Source: Bacillota bacterium | GTDB taxonomy: Bacteria; Bacillota; Negativicutes; Sporomusales; Sporomusaceae | DNA length: 64,000 bases | Assembly: GCA_017889705.1 (NCBI GenBank) | Contig: JAGGAB010000016.1 | Location: 1 to 64,000 of the forward strand | Reading direction: 5' to 3' | Shown: piece after piece, positions 26,189 to 35,392 of the stretch | Layout: each line of letters starts with the position of its first letter | Numbering within the stretch: position 1 is the first letter of the stretch | Translations under genes and position numbers: made by a program | Notes under the pieces: model-generated | What the model was told of the DNA's origin: nothing | Database searches by the model: none | Seen by the model: the letters and a program-made list of their open reading frames with translations, nothing else

Positions 26189-26401
26189 GTGGCTCTTTTA
26201 TCGGAGAAAATCATCATAAAAATCCAGGGTATGTCCTGCAATGGATGCAGAGGCAAGGTGGAAAAAGCTCTTTGGGAAATTGACGGAGTAACATATGCCA
26301 GTGTGGATTTAGCAAAGAAAGAGGCTATTGTAACAGGACATGTTGGGCAGGCCGAATTAATCAGAGTAGTAACAGAACTTGGTTTTGAAGCCAGTCTCTA
26401 A
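26189..26401 (+). CDS. Heavy-metal-associated (HMA) domain protein, CopZ-like
   Basis: 70 residues, a single HMA ferredoxin-like fold with the metal-binding GMSCNGCRGKVEKAL motif (CxxC). GTG 26189 lies after AAGGAGGTG. CopZ-like proteins chaperone Cu(I) or related soft metals. It is the first gene behind element copy 5 and ahead of an outer-membrane receptor, an unusual neighbour. Confidence 0.88.
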   Translation: MALLSEKIIIKIQGMSCNGCRGKVEKALWEIDGVTYASVDLAKKEAIVTGHVGQAELIRVVTELGFEASL

Positions 26402-26450
26402 ACTAGACTGTGACAGATGTTGGTAACGCAGTTATAGGGAGAAGAGAGAA

Positions 26451-28706
26451 ATGAAAATAAAGAAAAGAAAACAGTTAATATTTGGCGCTGCGCTGGCTTT
26501 TGCTTTTTCCTTTTCCATAGCAGATATAGTTTTAGCGGAGGGAGTTAATTCAACAGCGCAAACCGAAAAAAAACAAGAAGTACATGAAAGTACAGCAGAA
26601 AATAGCAAGCAGCAGGCAGCGACCGCGCAGCAGTCTGAAGATATTCCGGTAGCGGAAATAGAGGTTAAAGAGACTAAGGAAGTTAAAACAAAAGAACAAA
26701 AACAAGAACAACTGACAATTGGACAGCAGGCTGATGCAGAGGGGATCAATAATTATGTGGTGACACATAACTCAACAGGAAATAAAACAGACACTGCCAC
26801 CAAAGATTTGCCACAGACCGTATCGGTAGTGAGTCAAAAGGTGATGGAAGAGCAACGTCCTAAGACTGCTGAGCAGGCACTTAGTAATGTAGCTGGTATC
26901 AGCAATGGTGGCGGTATTATGAATCCCTATGCCAACTTGTTGCCTATGTTTAATATTCGTGGTTTCCGGGCTAATTATTTCTATGTTGATGGCTTATATG
27001 ACAACAGTTCAACAGCTGCCGGCTGGCTTGGTAATTTGGACAGAATTGAAGTCCTCAAAGGTCCGACTTCGGTGCTTTATGGAAATAACACACCGAGTGG
27101 CATTATTAACTATATTACTAAGAAACCGTTACCTTATGAGTCGTATACTATTGGTCAGGAATTTGGCTCATGGGGTACGAAAACAACAGATATTGATATG
27201 TCGATTCCCTTGACGCAAGATAAAAAATGGCTTTCGCGGACAATTATCGAGACAGATGATACAGGGGCATTTCAAAAAGGAGTAAAGAATAAGCATTTTA
27301 ATGGCAGTATAATCATTCAGGGGCAGCCTCGGGAAAATACGAAATATACTTTTGCGGCTACCTATAATCATTATGATCTAGCCGGTGGTTACATTGGTTC
27401 CTTGCCGACAAAGGGGACAATTGATCAACCTTACGGTATAGTGCCATATGACGCGAACTACTATAATCCTAATGTCAGGTCAACTTTTACCGGACGCAGT
27501 ATTTCTGGCAGGATTGATCATAAGCTCAATGATATTTGGACAGTTAGTTCAGCGTTGCGTTATAGTAACTCAGACTATCATCAGAAATACTTGGGAGCCG
27601 AATCTTTTACAGATAACACCTACACAAAAGTTACCCAGGACTACATTCATGCGATTCGAAAAACAGATACGCTGGCCTGGGATACCACCGGCAATGCCAA
27701 ATTTAAGGCCTGGGGAATCAATCATAATCTGGTGCTTGGCTATGAATGGTCCCGCTATACATTGGCTTGGCCTTACTCCACCCATATATGGGATTATTCC
27801 AGTGTTGCTGTGACAAATCCTATATGGGTCGATCCACCGGTAACCGATCCTGCCAGCACGTCTTCAAGCTATTCCATGTACAGACAGGGAGTGTATTTGT
27901 CCGATATGCTGGAGTTATCGCCTAAGGTGAAACTTACCGCTGGCATCGGTCACGCGTCTTATGCTTACTCTACCGGGACCAAAACCTCCGGATCAACTTG
28001 GCGGCTGGGGACAACCTACGAAGCATCTCCTGGAGTTACCTGGTTCGCTGGGTATTCAACCGCATTTGAACCCAATTCGGCGCAAACTGTTTCTGGTACA
28101 CTTTTGAACTTTTCACCAAGAAGCGGTGATCAACTGGAAGGTGGCATAAAGGTCGATATCAGTAACAAGGCCAGCGCAACCTTAGCCGCTTATAAGATTC
28201 GCTATAATAATATATTGTATAATTTAGGTACCAGCAGCAACCCAGACTACCAGTTGATTGGCGAGCAATCTAGTAAAGGGATTGAACTGGATGTAAATTA
28301 TGTAATTAAGCCCGGCTGGAATTTGCTGGCTGTCTACGGAAAAAATAATGCGCGGAATACGAATGATAAGAATACAGCTATAATTGGGAAATGGATAACA
28401 GGTGTACCTGACCACACTTTTAAACTTTGGACTACTTATGAGATTCAGGATGGTCCGAGAAAAGGATTGGGTTTTGGCGGCGGGATAACCTATGTTGGCA
28501 ACCGTGCCTTTAATGGCACAAATACACTCTGGCTGGGAAGTTATAGCACTATTGACGGCATTATTTATTATAAAACCAAAGACTGGCGTTATTCCCTCAA
28601 TCTATATAATCTGACCAATAAGCATTACTGGGTTGATGCGACAGGCGTCAGTGTTTATGCTGGACAGCCGCGTAGTTTTCTTCTCCGTATGGAAAGAACA
28701 TTTTAA
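26451..28706 (+). CDS. TonB-dependent outer-membrane receptor (siderophore type)
   Basis: 751 residues. Signal peptide at 1-30 (ALAFAFSFSIADIVLAEG) is followed by a Lys/Glu/Gln-rich linker to about residue 95, then a plug domain (TVSVVSQKVMEEQRP, FNIRGFRANYFYVDGLYD, LDRIEVLKGPTSVLYG) and a beta barrel ending in a terminal Phe (RSFLLRMERTF). It belongs to the FhuA/FpvA-like siderophore branch. It imports a metallophore or a similar compound across the outer membrane using the TonB complex encoded next. Its presence shows a diderm cell envelope. Confidence 0.93.
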   Translation: MKIKKRKQLIFGAALAFAFSFSIADIVLAEGVNSTAQTEKKQEVHESTAENSKQQAATAQQSEDIPVAEIEVKETKEVKTKEQKQEQLTIGQQADAEGINNYVVTHNSTGNKTDTATKDLPQTVSVVSQKVMEEQRPKTAEQALSNVAGISNGGGIMNPYANLLPMFNIRGFRANYFYVDGLYDNSSTAAGWLGNLDRIEVLKGPTSVLYGNNTPSGIINYITKKPLPYESYTIGQEFGSWGTKTTDIDMSIPLTQDKKWLSRTIIETDDTGAFQKGVKNKHFNGSIIIQGQPRENTKYTFAATYNHYDLAGGYIGSLPTKGTIDQPYGIVPYDANYYNPNVRSTFTGRSISGRIDHKLNDIWTVSSALRYSNSDYHQKYLGAESFTDNTYTKVTQDYIHAIRKTDTLAWDTTGNAKFKAWGINHNLVLGYEWSRYTLAWPYSTHIWDYSSVAVTNPIWVDPPVTDPASTSSSYSMYRQGVYLSDMLELSPKVKLTAGIGHASYAYSTGTKTSGSTWRLGTTYEASPGVTWFAGYSTAFEPNSAQTVSGTLLNFSPRSGDQLEGGIKVDISNKASATLAAYKIRYNNILYNLGTSSNPDYQLIGEQSSKGIELDVNYVIKPGWNLLAVYGKNNARNTNDKNTAIIGKWITGVPDHTFKLWTTYEIQDGPRKGLGFGGGITYVGNRAFNGTNTLWLGSYSTIDGIIYYKTKDWRYSLNLYNLTNKHYWVDATGVSVYAGQPRSFLLRMERTF

Positions 28707-28756
28707 AGAAAGCTGCAAATGCACATGATTGGTTTAAAACGAGAGGAGAACATTTG

Positions 28757-29431
28757 ATGATAACGTCCCCTTATCGAAAGACAGCGGGGATTTCATTGCT
28801 CATTCACGGGGTATTGTTTTGCTGGCTGCTCCTGGTTCCCACTGTCCCGGTGTTGCCTAAGGATACATTTGTACCTATTGAAGTTGAAGTTGCAGCAATT
28901 GGTGCTGAGAATAAGACAGCTTACTCAAAGGAAGCGAGTCATGCTGCTGCTCAGCGGTTTGAGCAAAGCATTGTGTCGGCTAAAGAATTTTCTCAAAAAC
29001 AAGTTCCGGTTACCCAGAGGATGGCTGAGGAGCAAATGCCTGCAATTGCTGTGACCAGTGGTGAAGCCCAGGCGGTTGCAGCCGCTGGCAGCCAATCTGC
29101 GGCAGGAGATACGAACGGCGAACAAATAGAAAAACCAGTGACACGCTCTTCGACCAGATATCTTTCTGGTTCACGCCCCACTTATCCCCGGGCGGCTTTG
29201 CAAGCTGGACAAGAGGGCGTGGTAGTGATTCGCGTCTTGGTTGGTGCAGATGGTTCGGTTGGTACCGTATCAGTGCGGAGAAGCAGTGGACACGATTTGC
29301 TGGATGAAGCGGCGGCGCAGGCTGTAAAAAGCTGGCGCTTTGCTCCTTCGCGGCAAGGGGATACGCCAGTGGAAAGCTATTTTGATGTAAGAGTAAAATT
29401 TAGTCTGGCTGAAGCACAGGCAACGATATAA
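28757..29431 (+). CDS. tonB: TonB energy transducer
   Basis: 224 residues. One N-terminal helix (LIHGVLFCWLLLVPTVPVLP), a long Ala/Gln/Glu-rich spacer, and a C-terminal TonB domain with RPTYPRAALQAGQEGVVVIRV and SSGHDLLDEAAAQAVKSWRF. ATG 28757 is chosen over the adjacent TTG because of spacing to GAGAGGAG. Confidence 0.9.
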   Translation: MITSPYRKTAGISLLIHGVLFCWLLLVPTVPVLPKDTFVPIEVEVAAIGAENKTAYSKEASHAAAQRFEQSIVSAKEFSQKQVPVTQRMAEEQMPAIAVTSGEAQAVAAAGSQSAAGDTNGEQIEKPVTRSSTRYLSGSRPTYPRAALQAGQEGVVVIRVLVGADGSVGTVSVRRSSGHDLLDEAAAQAVKSWRFAPSRQGDTPVESYFDVRVKFSLAEAQATI

Positions 29432-29453
29432 AAATATAAGGGGGAATGCAGTT

Positions 29454-30080
29454 ATGGTGGAGGTTATTACAAAAGGTGGGTGGATTATGCTGCCGCTTGT
29501 GTTTTGCTCGTTTTTGTCAGTTGCAATTATTTTAGAACGATTATTGTTTTTTCGGCAGATACATGCAGCCGGACAAGCGGATAAAATACTGCAAGTGCTT
29601 CAGCAAGGGCAGATCCATGAAGCTCTTGCCATTGTGAAAAATACAAAAGCACCGTTATTGCGAGTTTTGGCAACAGGAATTACTCAGCGTCATAATTCAG
29701 CTAAGGCAATGGAGGCGGCAGGCATTGCGGAAGTTGCTGCGATGAAACGGGGATTGCCGGTGCTTGATACTATTATTACGCTGTCGCCGTTACTAGGACT
29801 ATTAGGAACGATTATTGGCATGATCAGTTCCTTTCAAGTGATGAGTGCAGGTGGCTTGGGACAACCGCATGCGGTTACCGGTGGCGTTGCCGAGGCGTTA
29901 ATTGTCACGGCAACCGGTATTACTGTGGCGGTAATAACCCTTATTCCCTATAACTACTTCCTCGCACGTATTGAGGGAGAAACCGAAGTTCTCGAGCAAT
30001 ATGCCACAAAGCTGGAAATACTGCTGGATACACTGCCGCAAAGAGGTGACAGGCATGAAGATACCAAGAAGTACGCCTAA
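29454..30080 (+). CDS. exbB: ExbB/TolQ proton-channel subunit
   Basis: 208 residues with three hydrophobic helices; the MotA/TolQ/ExbB domain shows PVLDTIITLSPLLGLLGTIIGMISSFQ and EALIVTATGITVAVITLIPYN. Works with ExbD to power TonB. Its stop overlaps the exbD start by 26 bases. Confidence 0.92.
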   Translation: MVEVITKGGWIMLPLVFCSFLSVAIILERLLFFRQIHAAGQADKILQVLQQGQIHEALAIVKNTKAPLLRVLATGITQRHNSAKAMEAAGIAEVAAMKRGLPVLDTIITLSPLLGLLGTIIGMISSFQVMSAGGLGQPHAVTGGVAEALIVTATGITVAVITLIPYNYFLARIEGETEVLEQYATKLEILLDTLPQRGDRHEDTKKYA

Positions 30081-30459
30081 GAAGGCCAGAATCGAGATTA
30101 TTCCAATGATTGACACGATGTTTTTTTTGCTGGTGTTTTTCATGGTGGCCACTCTGGCAATGACCACGCAGAATAGCTTGCCGGTTAATCTTCCTCACGC
30201 CAGTGGTGTACAGAGCGATAAACAACAGGTGTTTACACTAACACTGACCAAAGAGAATAAGCTTTTTTACGATAAGGAAGAAATTTTTTCGCCGGCTGAT
30301 GCTGCTTGGCGTCTTGCACAGCAAGGAAAGGAAAATAAACAAGCCTCGGTGATAATTAACGCTGACCGCAGTGTTGAGCATGGTCGGGTCATTGAACTTA
30401 TGGATGCAGTTCGGCAAACTGGCATAACCAAAATTGCGGTAGCAGTCAACCCTTCTTAG
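30055..30459 (+). CDS. exbD: ExbD/TolR subunit
   Basis: 134 residues. The single helix has IIPMIDTMFFLLVFFMVATL with the proton-carrying Asp; the periplasmic domain follows (VIINADRSVEHGRVIELMD). ATG 30055 sits inside the end of exbB after AAGAGGTG. Confidence 0.92.
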   Translation: MKIPRSTPKKARIEIIPMIDTMFFLLVFFMVATLAMTTQNSLPVNLPHASGVQSDKQQVFTLTLTKENKLFYDKEEIFSPADAAWRLAQQGKENKQASVIINADRSVEHGRVIELMDAVRQTGITKIAVAVNPS

Positions 30460-30536
30460 AACAGGATAAATGCCAGCATAGCATATCCTGGCGAGCAGGG
30501 TAGCTAGGTAAGAACTTTGGGAAGGATGACTGTTTT

Positions 30537-32267
30537 ATGGAGAAGGTTACCGGCTTCTTAAGAGGAATATGGAGAATCTCCCGAGGATATTGGCAATCGG
30601 AAGAAAAATGGTACGCCAGAATGCTGCTGACGGTTATTGTTGGCCTGCAGCTTCTTGATATATATGTTCTGGTAAAGTACAATGCATGGCAAAATACCTT
30701 TTATAACACAATACAGAATCTAGATAAAAGCGGTTTCTTAACATATTTAGGCTATTGGCCAGTATTTACCGTTGTATTTCTTGTTATTGAAATCTATAAG
30801 CTTTACTTGCTGCAACAGCTAGAAATCAAATGGCGTAGTTGGTTGACAAATCACTATCTTTCCGATTGGCTTAATAAGCGTACTTATTACTTGATGCAGA
30901 TAATCGATAACAGCACAGATAATCCTGATCAGCGAATCAGTGAAGATTTGCGATTATTTGTTTTCTCGACACTGGAGCTGCTACTCGGGTTTATAAGGGC
31001 GGTTGTATCCTTATGTTCCTTTGCCGTAATTCTGTGGAATTTATCCGGAACAATGGAGATTTCTTTAGGGTTGCAGCAAGTGAGTATTCACGGTTACATG
31101 GTATGGGTAGCTGTTGTGTATGCTTTTGCTGGTTCACTTTTGACAGCAATAGTAGGCAATTCTTTGGTTGGACTTGATTATGCCAAACAACGCTATGAAG
31201 CCGATTTTCGTTTTAGTATGATGCGTTTGCGTGAAAACAGTGAATGTATTGCTTTTTTTCATGGAGAACAGCGAGAATTGGATAATTTCAACAATAGCTT
31301 TACTAAGATTATTGACAATTTCCGTGGAATTATGGTACGTCAAAAAAAGCTTTCATGGGTAACCTTATTACATTGGCGGCTTACGTTCATATTTCCCTAT
31401 CTGGTTTGTGCACCCCGCCTTTTTAGTGGACAAATGCAATTGGGTGGACTTATGCAGACGGCTAGCGCTTTTACGCAAGTAGAATTGGCGTTATCGTTTT
31501 TTATCAGAAATTACTTTTCATTGACAGAGGCATCTTTGGCGGAATTGCAGGCAGTGGTTAATAGATTAACAAGCTTTATGGATCATATGGATCAGATACA
31601 AGAAATAGCAAAAAAGAAATCCATTAAAATTTGCCATACGCCTGCGCCGGAGTTTTTGATAACTGGCTTGGACGTGTCATTACCAAACGGTGAATTGCTA
31701 TTAAAAAAATTAGAATTGCAAATTCAGGCAGGGGATAAGTTGCTGATTACCGGTGCGTCAGGTACCGGTAAAAGCACATTAATGAAGGCCTTGGCAGGTA
31801 TTTGGCCTTTCGGTCAGGGAAGTATTCACATTCCCCTAAACCAAAAGCTGCTATTTTTGCCGCAAAAGCCATATTTGCCATTAGGAACTTTGCATGATGC
31901 AATTATATATCCTTGTGCGGCAAATTTCGTTACTGATGAAAAAATACAGGAAATTATGATAATGTGTAAACTGGGCCACTTAATCCCAAGATTGTACCAG
32001 ACAGAAAACTGGGCGCAAATACTTTCGCTGGGTGAACAACAACGTGTTGCCATCGCGCGGGTTATATTGCAACGCCCGGAGTGGTTGTTTCTGGATGAAA
32101 CGACTTCAGCTCTTGATGAACTGACCGAAAAAGCCATGTATCTTTTATTACTGGAGCAATTACCAAAAGCTACAGTGATTAGTGTCGGGCATCGCAGTAC
32201 TCTAACCGAATATCATAAATTGATATTAAATATTGAGAAAACCGGTGTTTGGAAGCTGGCTGCCTAA
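30537..32267 (+). CDS. SbmA/BacA-like ABC transporter (fused membrane and ATPase domains)
   Basis: 576 residues. The ABC_membrane_2/SbmA-BacA fold has about six helices with KYNAWQNTFYNTIQNLDKSGF. The ATPase has Walker A TGASGTGKSTL, signature LSLGEQQRVAIAR and Walker B WLFLDETTSALDE. Relatives move vitamin B12, peptides or fatty acyl groups across the inner membrane. Position after receptor and TonB genes suggests it carries the imported compound inward. Confidence 0.85.
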   Translation: MEKVTGFLRGIWRISRGYWQSEEKWYARMLLTVIVGLQLLDIYVLVKYNAWQNTFYNTIQNLDKSGFLTYLGYWPVFTVVFLVIEIYKLYLLQQLEIKWRSWLTNHYLSDWLNKRTYYLMQIIDNSTDNPDQRISEDLRLFVFSTLELLLGFIRAVVSLCSFAVILWNLSGTMEISLGLQQVSIHGYMVWVAVVYAFAGSLLTAIVGNSLVGLDYAKQRYEADFRFSMMRLRENSECIAFFHGEQRELDNFNNSFTKIIDNFRGIMVRQKKLSWVTLLHWRLTFIFPYLVCAPRLFSGQMQLGGLMQTASAFTQVELALSFFIRNYFSLTEASLAELQAVVNRLTSFMDHMDQIQEIAKKKSIKICHTPAPEFLITGLDVSLPNGELLLKKLELQIQAGDKLLITGASGTGKSTLMKALAGIWPFGQGSIHIPLNQKLLFLPQKPYLPLGTLHDAIIYPCAANFVTDEKIQEIMIMCKLGHLIPRLYQTENWAQILSLGEQQRVAIARVILQRPEWLFLDETTSALDELTEKAMYLLLLEQLPKATVISVGHRSTLTEYHKLILNIEKTGVWKLAA

Positions 32268-32294
32268 TTAGTAGTAGAGATATATTACTACATA

Positions 32295-32323
32295 TTGAAT
32301 TTTTTCTCCAGAAATTGTATAAT
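32295..32323 (+). promoter_or_regulatory. Promoter of the PLP lyase gene
   Basis: TTGAAT (32295-32300), 17-base spacer, TATAAT (32318-32323), just ahead of RNA element copy 6. Confidence 0.7.
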
Positions 32324-32335
32324 TTAATATAGTTA

Positions 32336-32397
32336 GGTTGATCAGAAGACTGAAGGCCAAACGGTAGTAATATCCGTTTGCCTTCAGTCTTTTTATT
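32336..32397 (+). promoter_or_regulatory. Leader RNA element copy 6 with terminator
   Basis: GGU-UGA, stem TCAG/CTGA around loop aaga, AGGCC (32336-32358). The terminator stem (32348-32389) starts inside the upper stem (GACTGAAGGC), so the competition is complete here. T-tract follows. Confidence 0.88.
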
Positions 32398-32417
32398 TTT
32401 TAGAGGGTGGTAATCAA

Positions 32418-33599
32418 ATGAGTGATAAAACAAAGTTTAGTTTCCAAACAAAATGCATTCATGCCGGAAATGATATTGACAAAGAAACCGGAGCCATAAG
32501 AAGACCGCTCACGATGGCCAATAGTTACCGGCTGCCTGAAGATGCCTCAACAATGAATTGGAGTGATGCAAATCAACTGGTGTATACCCGAAATACATCA
32601 GCCAACCAAATTTATCTACAAGAGAAACTGGCTGCCCTGGAGGGCGGCGAAGACTGCGTAGTTTTGGGCAGCGGTGTTTCGGCATTAGCCGGTGTATTTT
32701 TTACATTTTTAGAGAAGGATGCTCATGTTATTTGTTCTAATGTTTCTTATATAGCTGTATATAGGTTGTTAAATGAATACTTTCCGGATAAATACGGTAT
32801 AGAAACAAGTCTGGTGGATACTGCAAATTTGCAGGAAATAAAAGCAGCCTTACGGCCTGATACAAAGATTATTCACATTGAAACTCCTGGCAACCCGACT
32901 ACGAGAGTAAGTGATATTGCCGCGATTGCCCAATTAGCTCATTCTGTCGGTGCTTTACTTACTGTGGACAGTACGTTTGCTTCGCCGTTTTTACAGCATC
33001 CCTTGGAATTGGGAGCTGATTTGGTTATTCATAGTTTGACGAAATATATCAATGGCCATGGCGATGCTATGGGTGGAGCTGTCATCGGGAAAAAAGAACT
33101 TATTGATAAAATCAAAGGACAAGCTATGGTCAACCTGGGAGGTGTTATCAGTCCGTTTAATGCTTGGCTCATCATGAGAGGCGTGGTAACATTGCCTTTG
33201 CGTATGAAACAGCATAGCGAGAGTGCTTTGGAAATAGCACAGTTTCTCGAGGCACATCCGTCGGTAGAATTCGTAGCCTATCCTGGGCTTACCAGTCATC
33301 CGCAGCATGAAATTGCCAAAAAGCAGATGTCCATGTTTGCCGGGGTTATGGCGTTCGGGTTAAAAGCAGATGTCGATACTCACAACAAATTTGTGAATTT
33401 ACTCGAACTAATTGTTCCCGCTGTATCTATTGGTCATGATGAGAGCCTCATTGTTTATGTTGGACCTAATGATGAAAGAAATCATTTTTATCCGCCTGAG
33501 TTTAAAAATGGCCACCTCAGATTTAGCGTAGGATTGGAGGCTGCCGCAGATATTATTAGTGATTTGAAGCAGGCATTTGAAAAATGTGGCCTAGGTTGA
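32418..33599 (+). CDS. Cys/Met-metabolism PLP enzyme (gamma-lyase or sulfhydrylase type)
   Basis: 393 residues. The PLP lysine is in DLVIHSLTKYINGHGDAMGG; other family motifs are VYTRNTSANQ, VVLGSGVSALAG and IETPGNPTTRVSDI. Members include methionine gamma-lyase, cystathionine beta/gamma-lyase and O-acetylhomoserine sulfhydrylase; the sequence alone does not separate them. A similar enzyme lies at 56815. Control by element copy 6 links it to the sulfur group of genes. Confidence 0.9.
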   Translation: MSDKTKFSFQTKCIHAGNDIDKETGAIRRPLTMANSYRLPEDASTMNWSDANQLVYTRNTSANQIYLQEKLAALEGGEDCVVLGSGVSALAGVFFTFLEKDAHVICSNVSYIAVYRLLNEYFPDKYGIETSLVDTANLQEIKAALRPDTKIIHIETPGNPTTRVSDIAAIAQLAHSVGALLTVDSTFASPFLQHPLELGADLVIHSLTKYINGHGDAMGGAVIGKKELIDKIKGQAMVNLGGVISPFNAWLIMRGVVTLPLRMKQHSESALEIAQFLEAHPSVEFVAYPGLTSHPQHEIAKKQMSMFAGVMAFGLKADVDTHNKFVNLLELIVPAVSIGHDESLIVYVGPNDERNHFYPPEFKNGHLRFSVGLEAAADIISDLKQAFEKCGLG

Positions 33600-33637
33600 T
33601 GCTGACAAATAGAAAAAGTAATATATTTTGGAACGAC

Positions 33638-33694
33638 ATCACTGACTGGAATAACCGGAGGCGATATATCTATCAAAGGTATATCGCCTTTATT
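33638..33694 (+). promoter_or_regulatory. Leader RNA element copy 7 with terminator
   Basis: AUCAC-UGA, stem CTGG/CCGG with a G-U pair, AGGCGAU (33638-33665); terminator GGCGATATA/TATATCGCC (33660-33688), then TTTATTT. Confidence 0.82.
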
Positions 33695-33738
33695 TAGTAT
33701 TTGAAAAAAAAATACTATCTTGCGTATAAGGCGGAACA

Positions 33739-35295
33739 ATGAGACAACAAGAAATGATTGAATCTCATTCAATGAGAATTTTGGCATTATGCATTACGCT
33801 GCTTATATTTCTTCCAATTAAAATAGTTTTCGACAGGGTGTCTTTACCTATGGATATCATTATTATCAGTATACTGCTTTTGGCGCTGGCGGTTGGCTCT
33901 TTCTTTGCTTATTCAAAGCTGCAACATGAACTTTCAGAAGCGAGAAAAAGCGCAGAAAGAACAAATTATTTAGCATTTCACGACTCTATTACCGGAATGC
34001 CGAACAGGAATTATTTCCAGGAGACTTTAACCGAGCTGTTAACTGTCAATAAAGAGCGGGTTGGAGTTATGATGATTGATTTACATGGATTTAGCCTCAT
34101 TAATGATATTGCAGGACATCAACAGGGGGACAGACTACTTAATGATGTTGCAAAAAGAATGATGCAAAATATCCCGAAAAACTGTACACTTGCCAATGTT
34201 TGGGGCGATAAATTTTTACTCGCTATTCCAGGGGTGGTTGGCACAAATCAACTAACTAACTTAGCTGAAAATATTCTGAGTGCTTGCCAGCTTCCTTGGA
34301 GTATTGCTTCTCGACAGTTTTTCTTAACAGCCAATATAGGTATATGTGTATCACCTGAGGATGGCAATGATGCGATAACTCTAATGAAAAATGCTGATAT
34401 GGCTGTTGTCCAGGCAAAAGTACAGGGGAAAAATCAATATAAATGTTACACAGTGAATTTTTCATCAAATGCAATTGAGAACATTGAGATGGGAGCAAAA
34501 CTGCGTAATGCTCTTGAAAACAACGAATTCTATATCGAATATCAGCCAAGAATTAACCTCGTCTCAGGGGAGATAAATAGTGTAGAGGCATTACTTCGCT
34601 GGAAAAACGAGGAACTAGGTATGGTAAGCCCCCTGCAGTTTATTCCTCTTGCTGAGGCTACAGGGCTTATTGATAGTATTGGTGAATGGGTTTTAGTTAC
34701 AGTATGCCAGCAAATAAAGAGTTGGAATAAGCGCGGCTTTTCTTTGCCTGTTTCTATAAATTTATCCACACGTCAATTTTATCAGCAGAACTTACTAGAA
34801 TCGATTATCCGTATTTTGGACAAAACAATGGTTGAGCCAGCTCGGCTTGAATTGGAGATTACTGAAAGCATGATTATGCACGATGTTGAACAAGCAATTT
34901 CTACGATTAGAGAATTGCGATGTGTAGGAGTACGGATTGCTATGGATGATTTCGGTACAGGTTACTCTTCGCTTACAAACCTTAGACGCTTGCCGCTTGA
35001 TGTATTAAAGATTGATAGACAGTTTGTACAGGATTTGGAGGAGTCTGCAGAGAGTTGTTCTATTGCTCAGGCAATCATTACATTGGGACATATTCTTGGG
35101 CTTACGGTCACCGCTGAAGGTGTCGAAACCGAGGGGCAGTTGTCAAAGTTGAAGAAAATGGGATGTGATGAAGTACAAGGCTATTTTTTTTCGCGGCCAG
35201 CTTCTGTTGAATGCATAGATAAAATGTTGCTTGAAGGAAACGAACAGGTAAATAATTTAAAAAATCAGCTGGCGTTAGATTCAAGCTATTTGTAA
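33739..35295 (+). CDS. Membrane GGDEF-EAL protein, probable c-di-GMP phosphodiesterase
   Basis: 518 residues. Two helices at about 11-30 and 36-56, then a GGDEF domain whose signature is degenerate (VWGDKFLLAI) and an EAL domain with intact motifs (VEALLRW, NLSTRQF, LEITESMIM, AMDDFGTGYSSL, LKIDRQF, EGVETEG, EVQGYFFSRP). Likely hydrolyses c-di-GMP, with the GGDEF part regulatory. It is the only signalling gene behind a leader element here. Confidence 0.92.
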   Translation: MRQQEMIESHSMRILALCITLLIFLPIKIVFDRVSLPMDIIIISILLLALAVGSFFAYSKLQHELSEARKSAERTNYLAFHDSITGMPNRNYFQETLTELLTVNKERVGVMMIDLHGFSLINDIAGHQQGDRLLNDVAKRMMQNIPKNCTLANVWGDKFLLAIPGVVGTNQLTNLAENILSACQLPWSIASRQFFLTANIGICVSPEDGNDAITLMKNADMAVVQAKVQGKNQYKCYTVNFSSNAIENIEMGAKLRNALENNEFYIEYQPRINLVSGEINSVEALLRWKNEELGMVSPLQFIPLAEATGLIDSIGEWVLVTVCQQIKSWNKRGFSLPVSINLSTRQFYQQNLLESIIRILDKTMVEPARLELEITESMIMHDVEQAISTIRELRCVGVRIAMDDFGTGYSSLTNLRRLPLDVLKIDRQFVQDLEESAESCSIAQAIITLGHILGLTVTAEGVETEGQLSKLKKMGCDEVQGYFFSRPASVECIDKMLLEGNEQVNNLKNQLALDSSYL

Positions 35296-35311
35296 TGACT
35301 AAAGTAATCGT

Positions 35312-35360
35312 AGACAGAAAAAGCCGGATTCTAAATGAAGAATCCGGCTTTTTTCTGTCT
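35312..35360. terminator. Bidirectional terminator between convergent genes
   Basis: A near 20-bp stem (35312-35331 with 35340-35360) with GCCGGATTC/GAATCCGGC core flanked by A and T runs. Confidence 0.9.
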
Positions 35361-35392
35361 TATGGAATTTAACATATTAAACATTGCTGATA

